Positions 34,152 to 45,560 of a DNA stretch of 64,000 nucleotides are shown here, one piece after another. Position numbers and translations under genes: made by a program. The DNA comes from Acanthosepion pharaonis. Its lineage: Eukaryota; Mollusca; Cephalopoda; Sepiida; Sepiidae. The notes under the pieces were generated by a model. It was not told the DNA's origin. It worked only from the letters and a program-made list of their open reading frames with translations, and did not search any database. Every line of letters starts with the position of its first letter. The stretch's first letter is position 1. The stretch covers positions 48,501 to 112,500 of the forward strand of contig CAHIKZ030000247.1 of the NCBI GenBank assembly GCA_903632075.3. Direction: 5' to 3'.

Positions 34152-34155
<4 letters not shown>

Positions 34156-34156
<1 letters not shown>

Positions 34157-34440
34157 CATGCCAAGCAAGGCAATAAAGCCACCACTAAGACGCATGGGAG
34201 AAAAAGAAAACATTATTAAAGAGAGAGAACAATAAAAGAACAGGAATTAGTAAAACAGAAGGAAACGAATGACATTGCATTTAATTTTGGGGATATCAAA
34301 GTGACCTGGAAAGCAAGAAGCCGGAAGAGATTTCCACAAGATAAGAAACTGTCAGCATAGAACTTACGCTTACATCTAACCATTTCAACTGTAAAATGAT
34401 GAGACCTAGCCGTCAATCTAGTACTTTAGTTGCATATTTG
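34156..34440 (-). mobile_element. CR1-like LINE 3' fragment
   Basis: Starts CATGCCAAGCAAGGCAATAA (3' end signature of the family) and continues to the block translated SHHFTVEMVRC and FYADSFL on the minus strand. Confidence 0.75.
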
Positions 34441-34754
34441 GATAGCAATCTCGCTTTAACGCGTGTTTCGTTGTCCAAGACTGAACAAATTACTTTTGTT
34501 TTTCTAACCACTTTCATCCCTCAACCTCCGACGTCTTACTCTCTGGGTTGAGGTGTCTACTCGGTCCTAACTGAACTTAAGGGAGTGGCCGTAGGTCCCC
34601 TGAGCATCCGTAGATCATTCGACCGGTCCACTGCTTTAATCCTGCTTCCTGCCCACGTGTTTGATTTGATCCAGAAAGCAGAAGTGGTGTTCCTCATTCA
34701 CGGTCGGCTGGAGATGTAAACACTGGAGAGTATGCTAAGAAATTTAGAATGCAT

Positions 34755-34757
<3 letters not shown>
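34441..34757. other. No gene seen
   Basis: Mid-GC DNA with no recognised element. Confidence 0.3.
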
Positions 34758-34815
<58 letters not shown>

Positions 34816-34940
34816 TATAAGTCGAACAAACAACTATTCAATGGTTGAATTGTTAATGTCTTTTATATAGCAGAAAAGAATAGTTTAGAAAAGAAACGGG
34901 TTAAAGAAAAGAAAATAATTGACGTAAACACTGGATTCTA

Positions 34941-35022
<82 letters not shown>
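34758..35022. repeat. (TA)n, then (AC)n and (GA)n
   Basis: TA 34758-34812, AC 34942-34981 and GA 34982-35023. A trinucleotide-like AGTAGTAATA stretch at 35105-35160 produces a spurious hydrophobic ORF. Confidence 0.96.
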
Positions 35023-35024
<2 letters not shown>

Positions 35025-35953
35025 CTTGTGATTAGTTTGTGTAATCGTCTCAGAACGATGTGTCTCTTGATTATTGTAGCTTGTTCGACGTTTCCGTTTC
35101 CAGTGGTAGTAATAATAGTAGCAGTAGTAGTAATCTTCGTGGTAGCAATAATAGTAGTCTTAGAGGTTGGAGGAATAATTCACTTCTTCGTACTTATATC
35201 AACAAAATATGTTAGCGGGCGTTTGGTTCCAATTTCTCTCGTCGCAGAAATATAGCGTTAGTCGTCTTGCCAAGCGGGTAGTGGTATGTGTTTATTTTTG
35301 TTTGGAATACAGTTACCTATGAAGGAACTGAATTAATAAATAATGGTAGTTTTGTATAATTTTGATTTTGTCAGCGAAATGTTATTTCTGATATGTTTAG
35401 ATGGTTTTAATTTTATAGTAGATAATGTTTAGTTTGTTCAACACGAATGGCACATTTTTTGTATAATGCTTTTTGAAGCGAATTCGAATTCATGTTGTTT
35501 TTAATTTTTGTGTAGCTAGTTACGATAAGATATTATAAGATACTAGCAGGTTTCGCCCGCTCACTATCGCTTCGCAAAGTAAGATATAATCCCTACTTGA
35601 AATCTTTGAAACAAAAATTTTAAATGAACATTTCATTCATAAATTGGCTTGTTATAGTTAAGGAAAGTTTTACAAATAGATGCCAACTTGTTGAAGGCCA
35701 AGTAAAATGCAAATTTCAAACACTTTTCTGCATTGTATAAAACAATATTTCTAAACAGTACTATTTTTTATATGAAAATCAAAACAATCCTTGAATAAAG
35801 GAAGTCTAATGATGAAAAATTGATTAAGAAAATATACTTTTTGAAAATCAATATGCAAATTAGTTAAACCTGAAGAGTGATAGCCCCTAGAAGTAGATAA
35901 TATCTGACACAGATATTGAGCCTTTAGGATATAAATTACTTTAAAGTAGAGTT

Positions 35954-36112
35954 CCAGAGGGAGGGATCGGGGCTCGCACCGAGGCCATGGCAACCGACGG
36001 TTGCGGAGGCTCGGGTAATTTTTGTTCCTTGCCCGGGTGCACACGCTCGGGCACCCCACATTAAACCAACCTTGTGCCACAACCTGACCTCGTGGGGGGT
36101 TAAGTAAATATC
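35954..36112 (+). mobile_element. Short GC-rich SINE with ~17-bp target duplication
   Basis: Flanked by TACTTTAAAGTANAGTT at 35937-35953 and 36113-36129 (one mismatch). The 159-bp insert carries CCGACGGTTGCGGAGGCTCG and ends CACATTAAACCAACCTTGTG, CCACAACC and TCGTGGGGGGTTAAGTAAAT, like the 24691-24823 copy. Confidence 0.85.
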
Positions 36113-36129
36113 TACTTTAAAGTAAAGTT

Positions 36130-37110
36130 GGGGCATTTCAACCCCAGAATTCCTTGGATAATTGTGCTCCAATTTCGCATTTATTCATATAGATTCCATA
36201 ATATAGATTTTACTTAATTAGCTGTTATGTTTCTCTATTCAAATGTTGAATGTATAACTAATTCTAATTTCTATTTTCCCATCTTTACACTATATTCATT
36301 TTATCTTATAAATTGTCCCCTGTTCTGTCACCAATGAAATAAAAATAATTGTTTGTACGGAAAATAAGGATCAACGTACATCAAATCGTCTTTAAATTAA
36401 GTGGCAGCAGAAGAATTATCGTTGAACTTTTAACAGGTAACCTCAAACATTAAATATAATACTTAAATGCAGCAATCAATTTTGAGTTCTTCTGTAATGT
36501 ATTGCATTGCATCTACTACTCCCTAGCTGTTTTAATGACGGCCAAACCAAGAGTCCTCCACAGGAGGTAGCTTAAATGCCGTCCGATCGGGCGTCTTTTA
36601 AGTTAGCTTAAAATTTTAAGCTAGCTGCAATTTTGGATATAAAAGGAAAATAAGTGTTACTCTCCTTGAACCATGAAAGCAACGATAATGGCTAGTATAA
36701 TATATTAATATATAGTTTTAACCTCGCATAATCTGGCAACCCTGAATCTGAGCTCAACGAAAATCGTTCACTGCGCCTAACTTTTCTCAGGGTTTTTGAA
36801 TGAAATCGGAGCGGAGGAGTTTCTTCGACACACACACACGCACAAACACATACGTATACACTGTACTTTATATATATAAGATTATTGTTGTCTTTGTGAA
36901 CTATGTCAGCATTGCCTAGTTATGAATGAAACAATTTTATTTGGCTGCCTATAATGTAGTTTGTCCCAATGAACTGGCCGTATTTGGAAATCTATCCGTA
37001 TTGAGCTCTGGCCGGGGAGATGTAGAGTTAGTCGTTTTGACAACAAGCTGGCGGTTTGTCCAACATGAATATGGGTTGGTTTTGCAAGATTGGTCATCTA
37101 AATTCATAAA
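36130..37110. other. AT-rich DNA, no gene recognised
   Basis: Contains a short CA-rich stretch at 36825-36850. Nothing else is supported. Confidence 0.3.
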
Positions 37111-37114
37111 TATT

Positions 37115-37655
37115 GTTTTTGCATGGAATACTGCTGCTATATATGGTCTGGAACTCTCGCTGTTCGTCTTAAGGTCCTCGATAAAACCTAAAGACGGATA
37201 TGCAATGTGATTGGCTCTGATCTAGCATCTTCTTTACAGTCGCTCTCTTACAGACGTGCCGTCGTCCCTCTCTGTCTTTTCTACAAATATTTTCATGGTA
37301 ACTGCTCCGACGAGCTACTTTGGCTGATTCCCAAACTGTATGAATTTAAACGTGCTACAAGGTTGGCATCTCAGTCTCATCCTTTCACTGTCAAAAACGA
37401 TTAAATATAACCGTCTTCTACTTTAATAGCTTCATATCTCGCACTTCCCGTGTGTGGAACTCCCTTCCTATCACTTGCTTCCCTGATAGTTATAATCTCC
37501 AAATATTCAATGTCAGTCGACATCTCCAGACGCCTTGATCTATTCCCCGTCCTTCTCTTCATCCTTTCCTCTATCACACATCTTTCCTCTTGCTCCCACT
37601 CTGTAACCCCTTGCGTGCTAGTGGTACTCCCGCCTTGCTTGAGGTGAAATGCTTA
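37115..37655 (+). pseudogene. CR1-like LINE C-terminal fragment
   Basis: The reading LASSLQSLSYRRAVVPLCLF, YKYFHGNCSDELLWLIPKLY, EFKRATRLASQSHPFTV, then after a frameshift SFISRTSRVWNSLPITCF and PDSYNLQIF, ending CNPLRASGTPALLEVKCL. It shows the 3' terminus of the family clearly, on the plus strand. Confidence 0.85.
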
Positions 37656-37689
37656 ATTCCAAAAGCTAAGCAGATTATTAAGTAACAGA

Positions 37690-38165
37690 AAAACTATGTT
37701 TAAAACAAAGAAAAGAGTTGTAAACTGTTACGTGATATCTGTCCTCCTATATGACAGTGAGTGCTGGACTATCTCGTAGATGAAGAAGAGATTTGAAACA
37801 ACAGAAATGTTGTTCTACAGAAGGATGCTGAGGATACCATGGACCGAATATATCAGCAACGATTTTAGAGAAAATGGAAACAAGTAGGAAACTCGTACTT
37901 AACATCAGGAAGAGACAGCTGAAATTTCTAAGGCACATAATGAAGAAAGATGGCTTAGAAAGTATGATACTCACAGGACAGATTTGAGGCAAGAGAGACA
38001 GAGGAAAACAATGCATAGCATACTTAGTGAGCTTGAGTAAATGAATGGGGAAACGAGTTTTAGGAGAAATAGCAAAAAGATAAACTTTATTAAGAGCTTC
38101 CAAGGACAGGAAATCGTGGAGAACCATGATCGCTTACGTCCTTAGGGGATACGGGACATAAAGAA
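37690..38165 (+). pseudogene. RTE-like LINE RT C-terminal fragment
   Basis: The reading SECWTIS, MKKRFETTEMLFYRRMLRIP, ETSRKLVLNIRKRQLKFL and LESMILTGQI is the thumb/C-terminal segment of endonuclease-RT LINEs, with stops. It follows the CR1-like fragment by about 35 bp. Confidence 0.8.
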
Positions 38166-38434
38166 GATGTTATTTCTAATAAAGATATATGTGTTTAATT
38201 TTGTTTATAGTACATAATTTGATACTTTTAGTTTTTCAACTAGAGTGGTCATTTGCTATAATGTTCCTTAAAATGAATTCATCGTCTTTGTAATTTTTGT
38301 GTACTTGATGACGATATTATTGCTATTGTCTTCGTGAACAATATCAACATTATCTAGTTATAAATTTTATTTGGCTGCCTATAATGCAGTTTTTCCCAAT
38401 GACACTGGTGCGGGGAAATCTTCCCGGGTTTCTC

Positions 38435-39470
38435 GCATCCAATGGGTGAGGTTAAAAAATTGGGTTGAGGTTAAAATATTACGACAAAACACGAGTACAA
38501 AACAGCAAGATTAGAGCGGACAAACTCTCTCTTTTAGGCGCGGACGAATAAAGAAAAAAACTCCTGCTCGGTGTGTAAGAATAAATGAAGAAAATATTTA
38601 TTTACATATACAGAAAAAAAGGGTAAAGGGATAAAGACAATTAAGAGTGAAAGAATGGGAAAAGAGAAAATGTCCCTAAAGGGAAGAGAAAATGTTCATA
38701 ACAGAAAAAAAGGCTTGCTCATAATATTTCTCTGAGCGTCTAAAAAGTTCTTTAAGCGAGTAGAATTTTGTTATGGTTTAGAAACACTTACAGTTCTTGT
38801 AGAGTAGGAAAATTGTTGGTAGATATAGGAATCTTGCAGTTGAATGAGTTCGTAGGTCGACGACAGAAGTCCAGCAAGCACAACAGAAGGAGTGGTGAAG
38901 GGATGCAGCTTTCAATTGGCTTTTAGTAGTGGGCTGATGGTCTGTCTTTCCAGCCCAGCAGGAATTTCTTCTTTGGTTGAAAGTGGTTCTGAAGTTGACT
39001 GGAGCTCCCTATCGTCGACCTTACAGACGGTGGGCTGAGTTCTCACTGCCAAATAGGCAAAGATTCTCCAAATTTATGGAGATTTGTAGGCTCGAAGAAT
39101 CGGGAAATTTTCCCTCCAAAATTGGTGAACAAATTTCGTGGCCCCTTTATTGGTCAGAAAATATATTCTTATCTCTGATTAAGAATCAGGGCTCTGGGAG
39201 CCGGTTTTGCAAGTAATGAAAACAGGTTGGAGTGAACAAGCTGTGAGGTTTCCCCCCGGACTTTATGGCACCTTGGAAAGAATAATGGTGGTGGAATTCG
39301 TTTTTATATTTTCCAGTTCTCTCGTTAGTCAGAAAATATATTCTTTTCTCTGATAAGAATCTAGGTTTTGGGAGCCGGTTTTGAAAGTAAAAAGAGGCTG
39401 GAGTGAGGATAGAAAAATAGCGAGAATGTGTACTTGTAAAATATTGTTCTCAAATTAAATTCCGACACTC
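38435..39470. repeat. Unknown segment with ~180-bp direct duplication
   Basis: GTCAGAAAATATATTCTTNT, then TCTGGGAGCCGGTTTTG and TGGAGTGA-type text occur at about 39150-39235 and 39333-39405. The whole block could be an LTR or untranslated region of a retroelement. No coding match. Confidence 0.5.
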
Positions 39471-40500
39471 ACTGTCCGTATTTGGAAATTAAAATACATC
39501 TACACTCGTCAATGCCTATAGTATTCGCACACCATTTATTATAATAGTATAAAAAATAATACTTGAAAATGTCTAAAAATTTAGACGAAAGCGCTCAAAA
39601 TTAACAGTTTTTACATTCAGAAAAGAATACACTTGTATGTGTACAAGAAAATATAATAAACAAAAGTACCTTGTTAGTCTTATTCAACGAAACAAACACA
39701 CACAAATATATATACACGAATCATAAATAATAATGTTCTTTAAAAAAGAATTCATCCTGTTTTTAATTTTTATATAGCTGGTTACGATAAGATATTTTGA
39801 TATAACTGCTATTGTCTATGTAAACTATGTCAACATTGCCTCGTTATGAATAAAGGAATTTTATTTGGTTGTCTGTTATATTGTTTCGAAAGCAGTTGTT
39901 ATTTAACTTTTGTTTAATATTTCAAAGTTCTTCAAGGAATAAGCGCGCCCTCCTTAGAAAGTGTTTCGGGAATTAATGTTAAGTTATATCTAAGTGGGCA
40001 TTATATTTGATATGGCAGGAGTTTTTACTAGTGGATTTTTTTGTATAGTGAATTGTAAATAAATTGTTGGATTCTACGCGGACGGCTAGGAATGGATTTT
40101 AAAAATCGAAATGGACCGTGGAGTGGTCAATACCCGGTCAGTGGAAAGATTGTGTGAGAGTCGTGTTTTATATTTATAATACTAAATGTTTCAGAATAAC
40201 TTGTTTGTGTCTAATTATAACAGTATTATCTCTAGTTTCTAAAAAGTAGATATTTGTGGTAGTCGCGCTTATGATTGTAGCACTGTTGGTAGTTATAGAA
40301 TGTAAATATAATGTATTTATAGAATGTAGGTATAAAGTATAATGAAAACAACAACAAGAAATGATAATAAAGAAAAGATGGTTGACTGATATTGAACGGA
40401 GGTATTTTTTCTTTCTTTTTTCTCTCTTTTAGCTGAATTCTCAAGAAGAGAGTTTATATCAGCTAGACTAATATATGAGAGACAACGCCATCCATCATGG
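39471..40500. other. AT-rich DNA, no gene recognised
   Basis: The sentence-like block GATAAGATATTNTGATATAACT at about 39787 also appears near 35524 and 38310, indicating a dispersed repeat. Confidence 0.4.
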
Positions 40501-40524
40501 AATTGATTAAGTAGAAAAAAGGGG

Positions 40525-40528
<4 letters not shown>

Positions 40529-40566
<38 letters not shown>

Positions 40567-40783
40567 GGTTTGAAGGAAGATATTTGTTATTTTTTAGCCG
40601 ATATATTTTTGTGTAGCAAATGGTGCATAGAAGCCTCTGCTTAAACGGAATGGATTCGATGTAGGGCCGATCGATGTGGTCGTGAATGGACAAATGATAG
40701 AAACTCTTAAAATCTCCTGATTTTGTCTGGAGCATAAAGAAAAGAAAAGTTGGCTGCGAACCAAGAAATTAACAGATATATAT

Positions 40784-40823
<40 letters not shown>

Positions 40824-40824
40824 G

Positions 40825-40870
<46 letters not shown>
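40529..40870. repeat. (GA)n and two (TA)n tracts
   Basis: GA 40527-40562, TA 40787-40821 and TA 40827-40871, the last two separated by GAAGAAA. Confidence 0.95.
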
Positions 40871-40873
<3 letters not shown>

Positions 40874-40939
40874 GAAATATAGTTATAAGATGTGCAATAT
40901 TTATGGGATAAAGTGCTCAATATCAGAGATAGAGCGTAT

Positions 40940-41627
40940 GTAAATATAAAAGTGAACATTGAAGTCAACATTCAGAGGCGACAGGCAGTTACCAATCGTC
41001 AGGCCGCGAGTGTTGGATTTTTCTCGATTATTTATATATACAGGTCAGTGGTGCATTGTGGGAACTTCATTCTAGCGGTTATTTTGGCGGTAGTGGTTTG
41101 TTTATTTACTTATTTATTTGTGTTAATTTATTTTACTTGTTTTTACTTATTTTCATTTTTTATGTTATATATTTATTTATTCTTTTCGGTTTTCGATGTT
41201 TTATTAACGTAGTAAAATTTTTTGGGGGATTAACTTAGGTCGCTTATTTAATAGTTTGTTTTGGTCTGGGAAGGTAATTAAAGCTATTTATTCGTCCAAT
41301 TTTTGATTGATTGCTATAGTCTATTCTGTTATTTTTGCAGGGGGGGGTAAATATTAATTTCTTTATTATTTTATTTATTTATTTATTTGGATTTATTATT
41401 TTTACTTGTTTCTGCTTATTTATTTCTATTTTTATTTGTTCAAAATAAATTAATACAAATAAATAAATAAACAAAACATTCCTGCCAAAATAACCGCCAG
41501 ATCGGACTACCCAAAATGCACCACTGACCCGTATATGTCAATAGTCGAGAGAAAAGTCAACACTCACGGCCTGACGATTGCGTTCAGCATGAAACAAGCA
41601 TCTGTGTGCTGACTTCAATGTTCACTT

Positions 41628-41640
<13 letters not shown>
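40940..41640. mobile_element. Foldback element, ~180-bp inverted arms
   Basis: The left arm (about 40948-41125: GTGAACATTGAAGTCAACAT, CAATCGTCAGGCCG, GGTCAGTGGTGCATTNTGGG, GCGGTTATTTTGGC) is repeated inverted at about 41455-41633. The centre is ATTTATTT-rich. No transposase. It may be a foldback/MITE or a large PLE-related inverted repeat; (TA)n and (TG)n follow at 41631-41690. Confidence 0.8.
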
Positions 41641-41694
<54 letters not shown>

Positions 41695-42239
41695 TACATG
41701 GGTATATGTATGTGTGTATGTAGGTACACGCCTATGTGTATGTATATACGTGTATATGTTATTGTGTATGTGTGTATTCGCATGTGTTTTTGAACATAAA
41801 AATATAGGTCCTTGCTAGATTAGATAATCGTTATATTATTTTTTATATGTTTATATTTGATTTGTAACCTGTAGTCGATATTAATTTTGTCAAATTTTCT
41901 CAATTACACAGCGGCCCTTTCAGTAAATGCCCTTCAATTTCAGTTTCCCCCGCCCCATCTCTCCCACCCACCTCTTCTTTCCTTTCCTCTTCCTCCATCT
42001 TATTCTGATCGTCTATGGTGTGTGTATGTCCCCACGAAATGTATCTTTAATGTATTAGACATCCGACAACATTCATATTTCCCCTTTCCACTAACCTCTA
42101 TAAAACCCCTCTCTGTTAAGTTTTAATCTCCCTCCTTCTCTAGTCTGTTACCCCTGTCTTTAGCTCTAACATTCGTCCCACACTCTCATATTTACACTCT
42201 CGCTAACTTCTATTTTTATTTCCGGAGTTGTTTTTTCTG

Positions 42240-42305
42240 TTTTCTTTTTGAATTTGTAGGTCTGATGAATTGGATCGTATTTACGATTCCAATGGAATAA
42301 ATTAA
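42240..42305 (+). ncRNA. Degenerate hammerhead-like motif with long stem II
   Basis: CTGATGA, a stem ATTGGATCGT/ACGATTCCAAT with loop ATTT, then GGAATAAATT where GAAA is expected. The same layout as 15850-15906, with the GAAA box mutated. Confidence 0.45.
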
Positions 42306-42500
42306 AAATTTAACACTCACAAGACATACTGAAGACAAGAGAGACAATAGAAAGCAGCGCATTACCATTGCCTAACGTGCTTGTAAAATGGTTGGCGGAA
42401 CAAGAATTAGGAGAGTTAATAAAACTTTATTAGGGGCTACAAAAGATAGGAAGTTGCAGAAAACCACAATCGCCTACGCCCTGAAGGGACACGACATATA
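42305..42500 (+). mobile_element. RTE-like LINE 3' fragment
   Basis: It matches the terminal part of 26445-26700: ACAAGACATACTGAAGACAA, AACAAGAATTAGGAGAG and TCGCCTACGCCCTGAAGGGA then CACGACAT in the same order. Confidence 0.7.
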
Positions 42501-42785
42501 CAACAAGATTGGAGGGAACCACCCTCACTAAATTAGATGTCATCAGGACGGATGTGTCATGTTTGGGGTTGAGATAATTCAAATAACAAATAGTAACATA
42601 TAATAAAATAATAATTTATTTAAGCATATACGATATTGTGTCAATTAGGTATTTGTTCCCATGGACAATATTTTTTTTAATTATTTCAATAAAAAAATAT
42701 GATCCCGGTTTCTATAGGTTGCGGCAGAAATAGCTCCTCATATTTTAAAGGTTGACAAAAAGACCAATGTAACTGCTATTAGAGA
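42501..42785. other. AT-rich spacer
   Basis: Nothing recognised. Confidence 0.3.
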
Positions 42786-42789
42786 ATGA

Positions 42790-43125
42790 TTTTACTGTTA
42801 TTTAAACAAATAGCTACAATTTCATTCATTTGGTTTTAAAAATGACATCCTCTAAATGGTGATCTCTATGCCTTATACACTGTTGTAGACGATTTCTAGA
42901 GCCTGGATATTTTCTTGAGATCGAACGCTTCGAGGTCTTCCAGGTAGCTTTCTCTTAAGCGCTGAAACTAAGGCCCTGATTTTTTTTAACCCATAGCCAT
43001 ATCGATTTTCTATCCAGAACAGCCTCATTACGACGTAAACACCAATAGCTCTTCATGCTGCAGTTACAGAATCATCAGTCTTAAAAAAGTTTCAACAGCA
43101 AACGCACGGTATCCAATGGTCGAAG
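42790..43125 (-). pseudogene. Mariner/IS630-superfamily transposase N-terminal relic
   Basis: The minus strand reads GYRAFAVETFF and RAIGVYVV, then SALKRKLPGRPRSVRSQENI with QALE. These match the first helix-turn-helix (FvVEhYfkT.sv..aqRaFR) and the GSALKRKPPGRPRTVRTPEN linker of a transposase group common in arthropods and molluscs. Several stops. Its catalytic half is absent; a catalytic-half relic of similar type lies at 48690-48965 on the other strand. Confidence 0.7.
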
Positions 43126-43514
43126 CCATGATAGTAACTGATAGAAAAAATGGTAAGCCATTAACTTGATGAAGTCACCATCGTCACTTGTCTAAGTTCA
43201 CAAGCCCCACATAGGTGACAGTTTAAAATGTGACAGTTAATTCTGCTCTACCCCGTATAATAAAATCTAACACGATGAGACAAGTTGTTATGGAAATTTT
43301 TATAACTCTCAATTTAGAAGCTGAAGAGACTTGGGGACCTTGTGACACATAGTGCACAGGATGTCTGCATTCGACACTTCCAAAAATGAGGTTGGTCCTG
43401 CACAAACCTTCACTACTATAAAAAAAATTCTGTGCGCGTAGTCTGGGTGTTTGATTCTAAGAACTGAGCTACTGGGCCCAGATACGTCGAAAAATGACGA
43501 GAGCGGCCTCCATA

Positions 43515-43594
<80 letters not shown>

Positions 43595-43663
43595 GGCTTG
43601 AAGCAATCGGACGTCTAGCCAGATTGAGGAGCTGTGATACAGCGAAACAGTCTGTCTGTGGAT

Positions 43664-43728
<65 letters not shown>
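43515..43728. repeat. (TC)n, (TA)n, short repeat unit, (TA)n
   Basis: TC 43516-43557 and TA 43558-43591. A unit at 43592-43665 (CCCGGCTTGAAGCAATCGGA, CGTCTAGCC, ACAGTCTGTCTGTGGATGAC) recurs at 47588-47660. TA 43667-43728. Confidence 0.93.
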
Positions 43729-43734
<6 letters not shown>

Positions 43735-44188
43735 ATTTCTTTAGATATAACCTTCAATGGAACATACAAACCATGCAGTAAAACAAATAACAACCCGAGA
43801 TACATTAGTCAAAATTCCCACCATCTCCCTAACGTATTCAAACAAACACCCATATCTATAAATAAAAGAATTTCATCAAATTCTAGTAGCTTAAAAATAT
43901 TCAATGAAAACAAACAAACAAAAAACAAAAAAACAAAAAAAACATGAATCAGTCCTAAGAAACAACGGATATTCAAATAAGCTAGAATACAAAAACGAAA
44001 ACAAATCGAGCAAAAACAACAACAAAAAAAAGAAAGCTAATTTGGTTCGATCTTTCCTACAACAATACAATAAAAACAAGTATAGGGAAATATTCTTCAA
44101 AATACTTGACAAACACTTCCCTAAAAACACCAAATTATCAAAAATCATCAATAAAATTACAATCAAAAATATAAACCTAACCTCGTAA
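43735..44188 (+). pseudogene. PLE segment between RT and endonuclease
   Basis: The reading ITFNGTYKPCSKTNNNPRYI, LPNVFKQTPISINKRISSNS, then a frameshift in an A-rich stretch and VLRNNGYSNKLEYKN, FKILDKHFPKNTKLSKIINK. These are the conserved PLE stretches TYKPYRKPN..LYI, PSIIKNIP.SI.KRIS.NS, al..SGY..kL.y and l.LiDKHFPK.hKLhKIFN. It ends at TAA near 44188 before any GIY-YIG. Confidence 0.87.
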
Positions 44189-44353
44189 AATTAATATTTT
44201 AATTGTATTCAACTTAAGATATTACCAAATCAAAACGAAATGATAAACAAGTGAGATATCTACTTTATCATTTAAGCATTAAAATCAATTATTTATTTTT
44301 AAAACGAAATACAATTTTTTTAACCTCCGAAAAGAACGTTCAAAAATTAGTAA

Positions 44354-44458
44354 CATGTCTAGAAAAAATAACCGTAAATCAAATTGCGACAAATGGCTAC
44401 AATTGAAAGAAAACTGGAAAAAGATAAAAAAAATAGAAAAAGCTAATGAATCAGTGTA
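44354..44458 (+). other. Small basic ORF after PLE segment
   Basis: A 34-codon frame beginning MSRKNNRKSNCDKWLQLKEN, rich in Lys. Its character resembles PLE N-terminal basic regions, so it could be the start of a second tandem PLE unit, but there is no family match. Confidence 0.25.
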
Positions 44459-44639
44459 AAATAGAAAAAAAAAAAAAACAAACAAACAAAAAACCTAAGC
44501 AAAGGACAAATAATCACGAAACCCTACACGTATGCACATCCACGCAGACGGCTGTATGGGCGAACCCGCGCGAGCGCCCATCCGCGTATACGGCCGCATG
44601 CAAAACGCGCAGGAACGTGCACACACACACAGTACGAAA

Positions 44640-44815
44640 AACTTGCAACCCCTGACGAGTGGATGGACGGTTCCATCAATGAAACTCTGAAGTCCGGATG
44701 GTGAAGGTAACATCAATCATACTGATGTTACTTTCAGCATCCGGATTTTAATTTCGTAGACGGACCTTCCGGAAATCAAATCATCCACTCATCGGAGGGG
44801 GCGGGGGTAACAGCA
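44640..44815. repeat. Foldback carrying a hammerhead-like core in each arm
   Basis: Arms CCCCTNACGAGTGGATG-like and GTCCGGATGGTGAAGGTAAC pair with the right half around 44720. Plus strand: CTGACGA 44652-44658, stem GTGGATGG/CCATCAAT (one mismatch), GAAA 44681-44684, stem III ACU-CUGA-AGU, C at 44694. Minus strand: CCGATGA (complement of 44789-44795), stem GTGGAT/GTCTAC, GAAA, AU-UAAA-AU, C. Stem I is poorly paired in both. This is structure by inspection, not a proven ribozyme. Confidence 0.55.
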
Positions 44816-44945
44816 ATTGACTGCCTATACGTCTCGGTTTTTCTTTTATGAGTGACGTGTAGATCTGCTTTTTTCGAGCAGTTTTTTCATAAGCTCATAT
44901 AGTTCCTCTGCTATTGCACTCTTATTTGAACAAGAAGAATTGGTG

Positions 44946-45043
44946 TAACATCCAATAGCATCTGTTACGACATTGGCAATAGCATCTGTTACGACATTGG
45001 CAATAGCATCTGTTACGACATTGGCAATAGCATCTGTTACAAT
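44946..45043. repeat. 24-bp tandem repeat, about 4 copies
   Basis: CAATAGCATCTGTTACGACA then TTGG repeats four times, nearly identical. On the minus strand it reads TDAIANVV repeats. No gene is supported. Confidence 0.95.
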
Positions 45044-45208
45044 ATATTTCCCCTTCAATGATCTTAGTCGATTTGTGTGCCTACCCTTGTCAGCCGTAGT
45101 GTAACATATTGAGTTAGCCAAGTGGGAAGAAATGCAACCAGAGTCCGTTGCAACCTATAATTGCTCCTCTCTGCGTGTCAAGTAGTGGCCAGTAGTATGA
45201 ACACCTTG

Positions 45209-45242
<34 letters not shown>

Positions 45243-45249
45243 AAAGTTA

Positions 45250-45306
45250 AAACGTCAACTAACTTGACAACCTGGGTTTCGACCGTAAGGTCTCCTCAGG
45301 AAGGAT
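45250..45306 (-). ncRNA. Hammerhead-like motif
   Basis: On the minus strand CTGAGGA (complement of 45293-45299) is followed directly by a perfect stem GACC-TTAC-GGTC, GAAA (complement of 45277-45280) and ACC-CA-GGT then U. Core order and spacing are right; stem I is weak (one pair next to the core). The block CTTGACAACCTGGGTTTCGA is probably a PLE or retrozyme end. Confidence 0.5.
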
Positions 45307-45356
45307 GTATAAGAAAAATATACGAGAACACAGGAAGTGAGAGTGTGGGAAGGAGA

Positions 45357-45410
45357 CAGAGAGAGAGAGAGAGAGAGGAAAGAGAGAGAGGAAAGAGAGA
45401 GAAAATATAT
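45357..45410. repeat. (GA)n-rich tract
   Basis: GAGAGA units interrupted by GGAAA. Confidence 0.9.
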
Positions 45411-45424
45411 ATTATGTGCGTGTG

Positions 45425-45560
45425 TAGTGATTTTCCAAGCGTAGCTTAGATGTGGCACAAGGCCGAAATTAGGGGGTACCCAGTGAGGACCGAATTCTCT
45501 ACTCAGTCATAATTGTTCTAGAGAGCCAAGCTTGCTAACCATTACACCGTCTTGAGGTGC
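45425..45560 (-). mobile_element. tRNA-like SINE family 2 copy
   Basis: On the minus strand: GGTGTAATGGTTAGCAAGCT, AATTATGACTGAGTAGAGAA, TTCGGTCCTCACTGGGTACC, then the tail GGCCTTGTGCCACATCTAAG and CTACGCTTGG. Collinear with 52100-52215. Confidence 0.75.

Noticed and set aside
35028..35255. Hydrophobic 75-codon ORF that could look like a membrane peptide
   Set aside because: The Val/Ile run is encoded by AGTAGTAATA-type simple repeats.
40594..40971. 125-codon minus ORF
   Set aside because: Mostly translated TA microsatellite.
44946..45043. CRISPR-like array (24-bp repeats)
   Set aside because: Repeats are directly adjacent with no spacers, in eukaryotic DNA.
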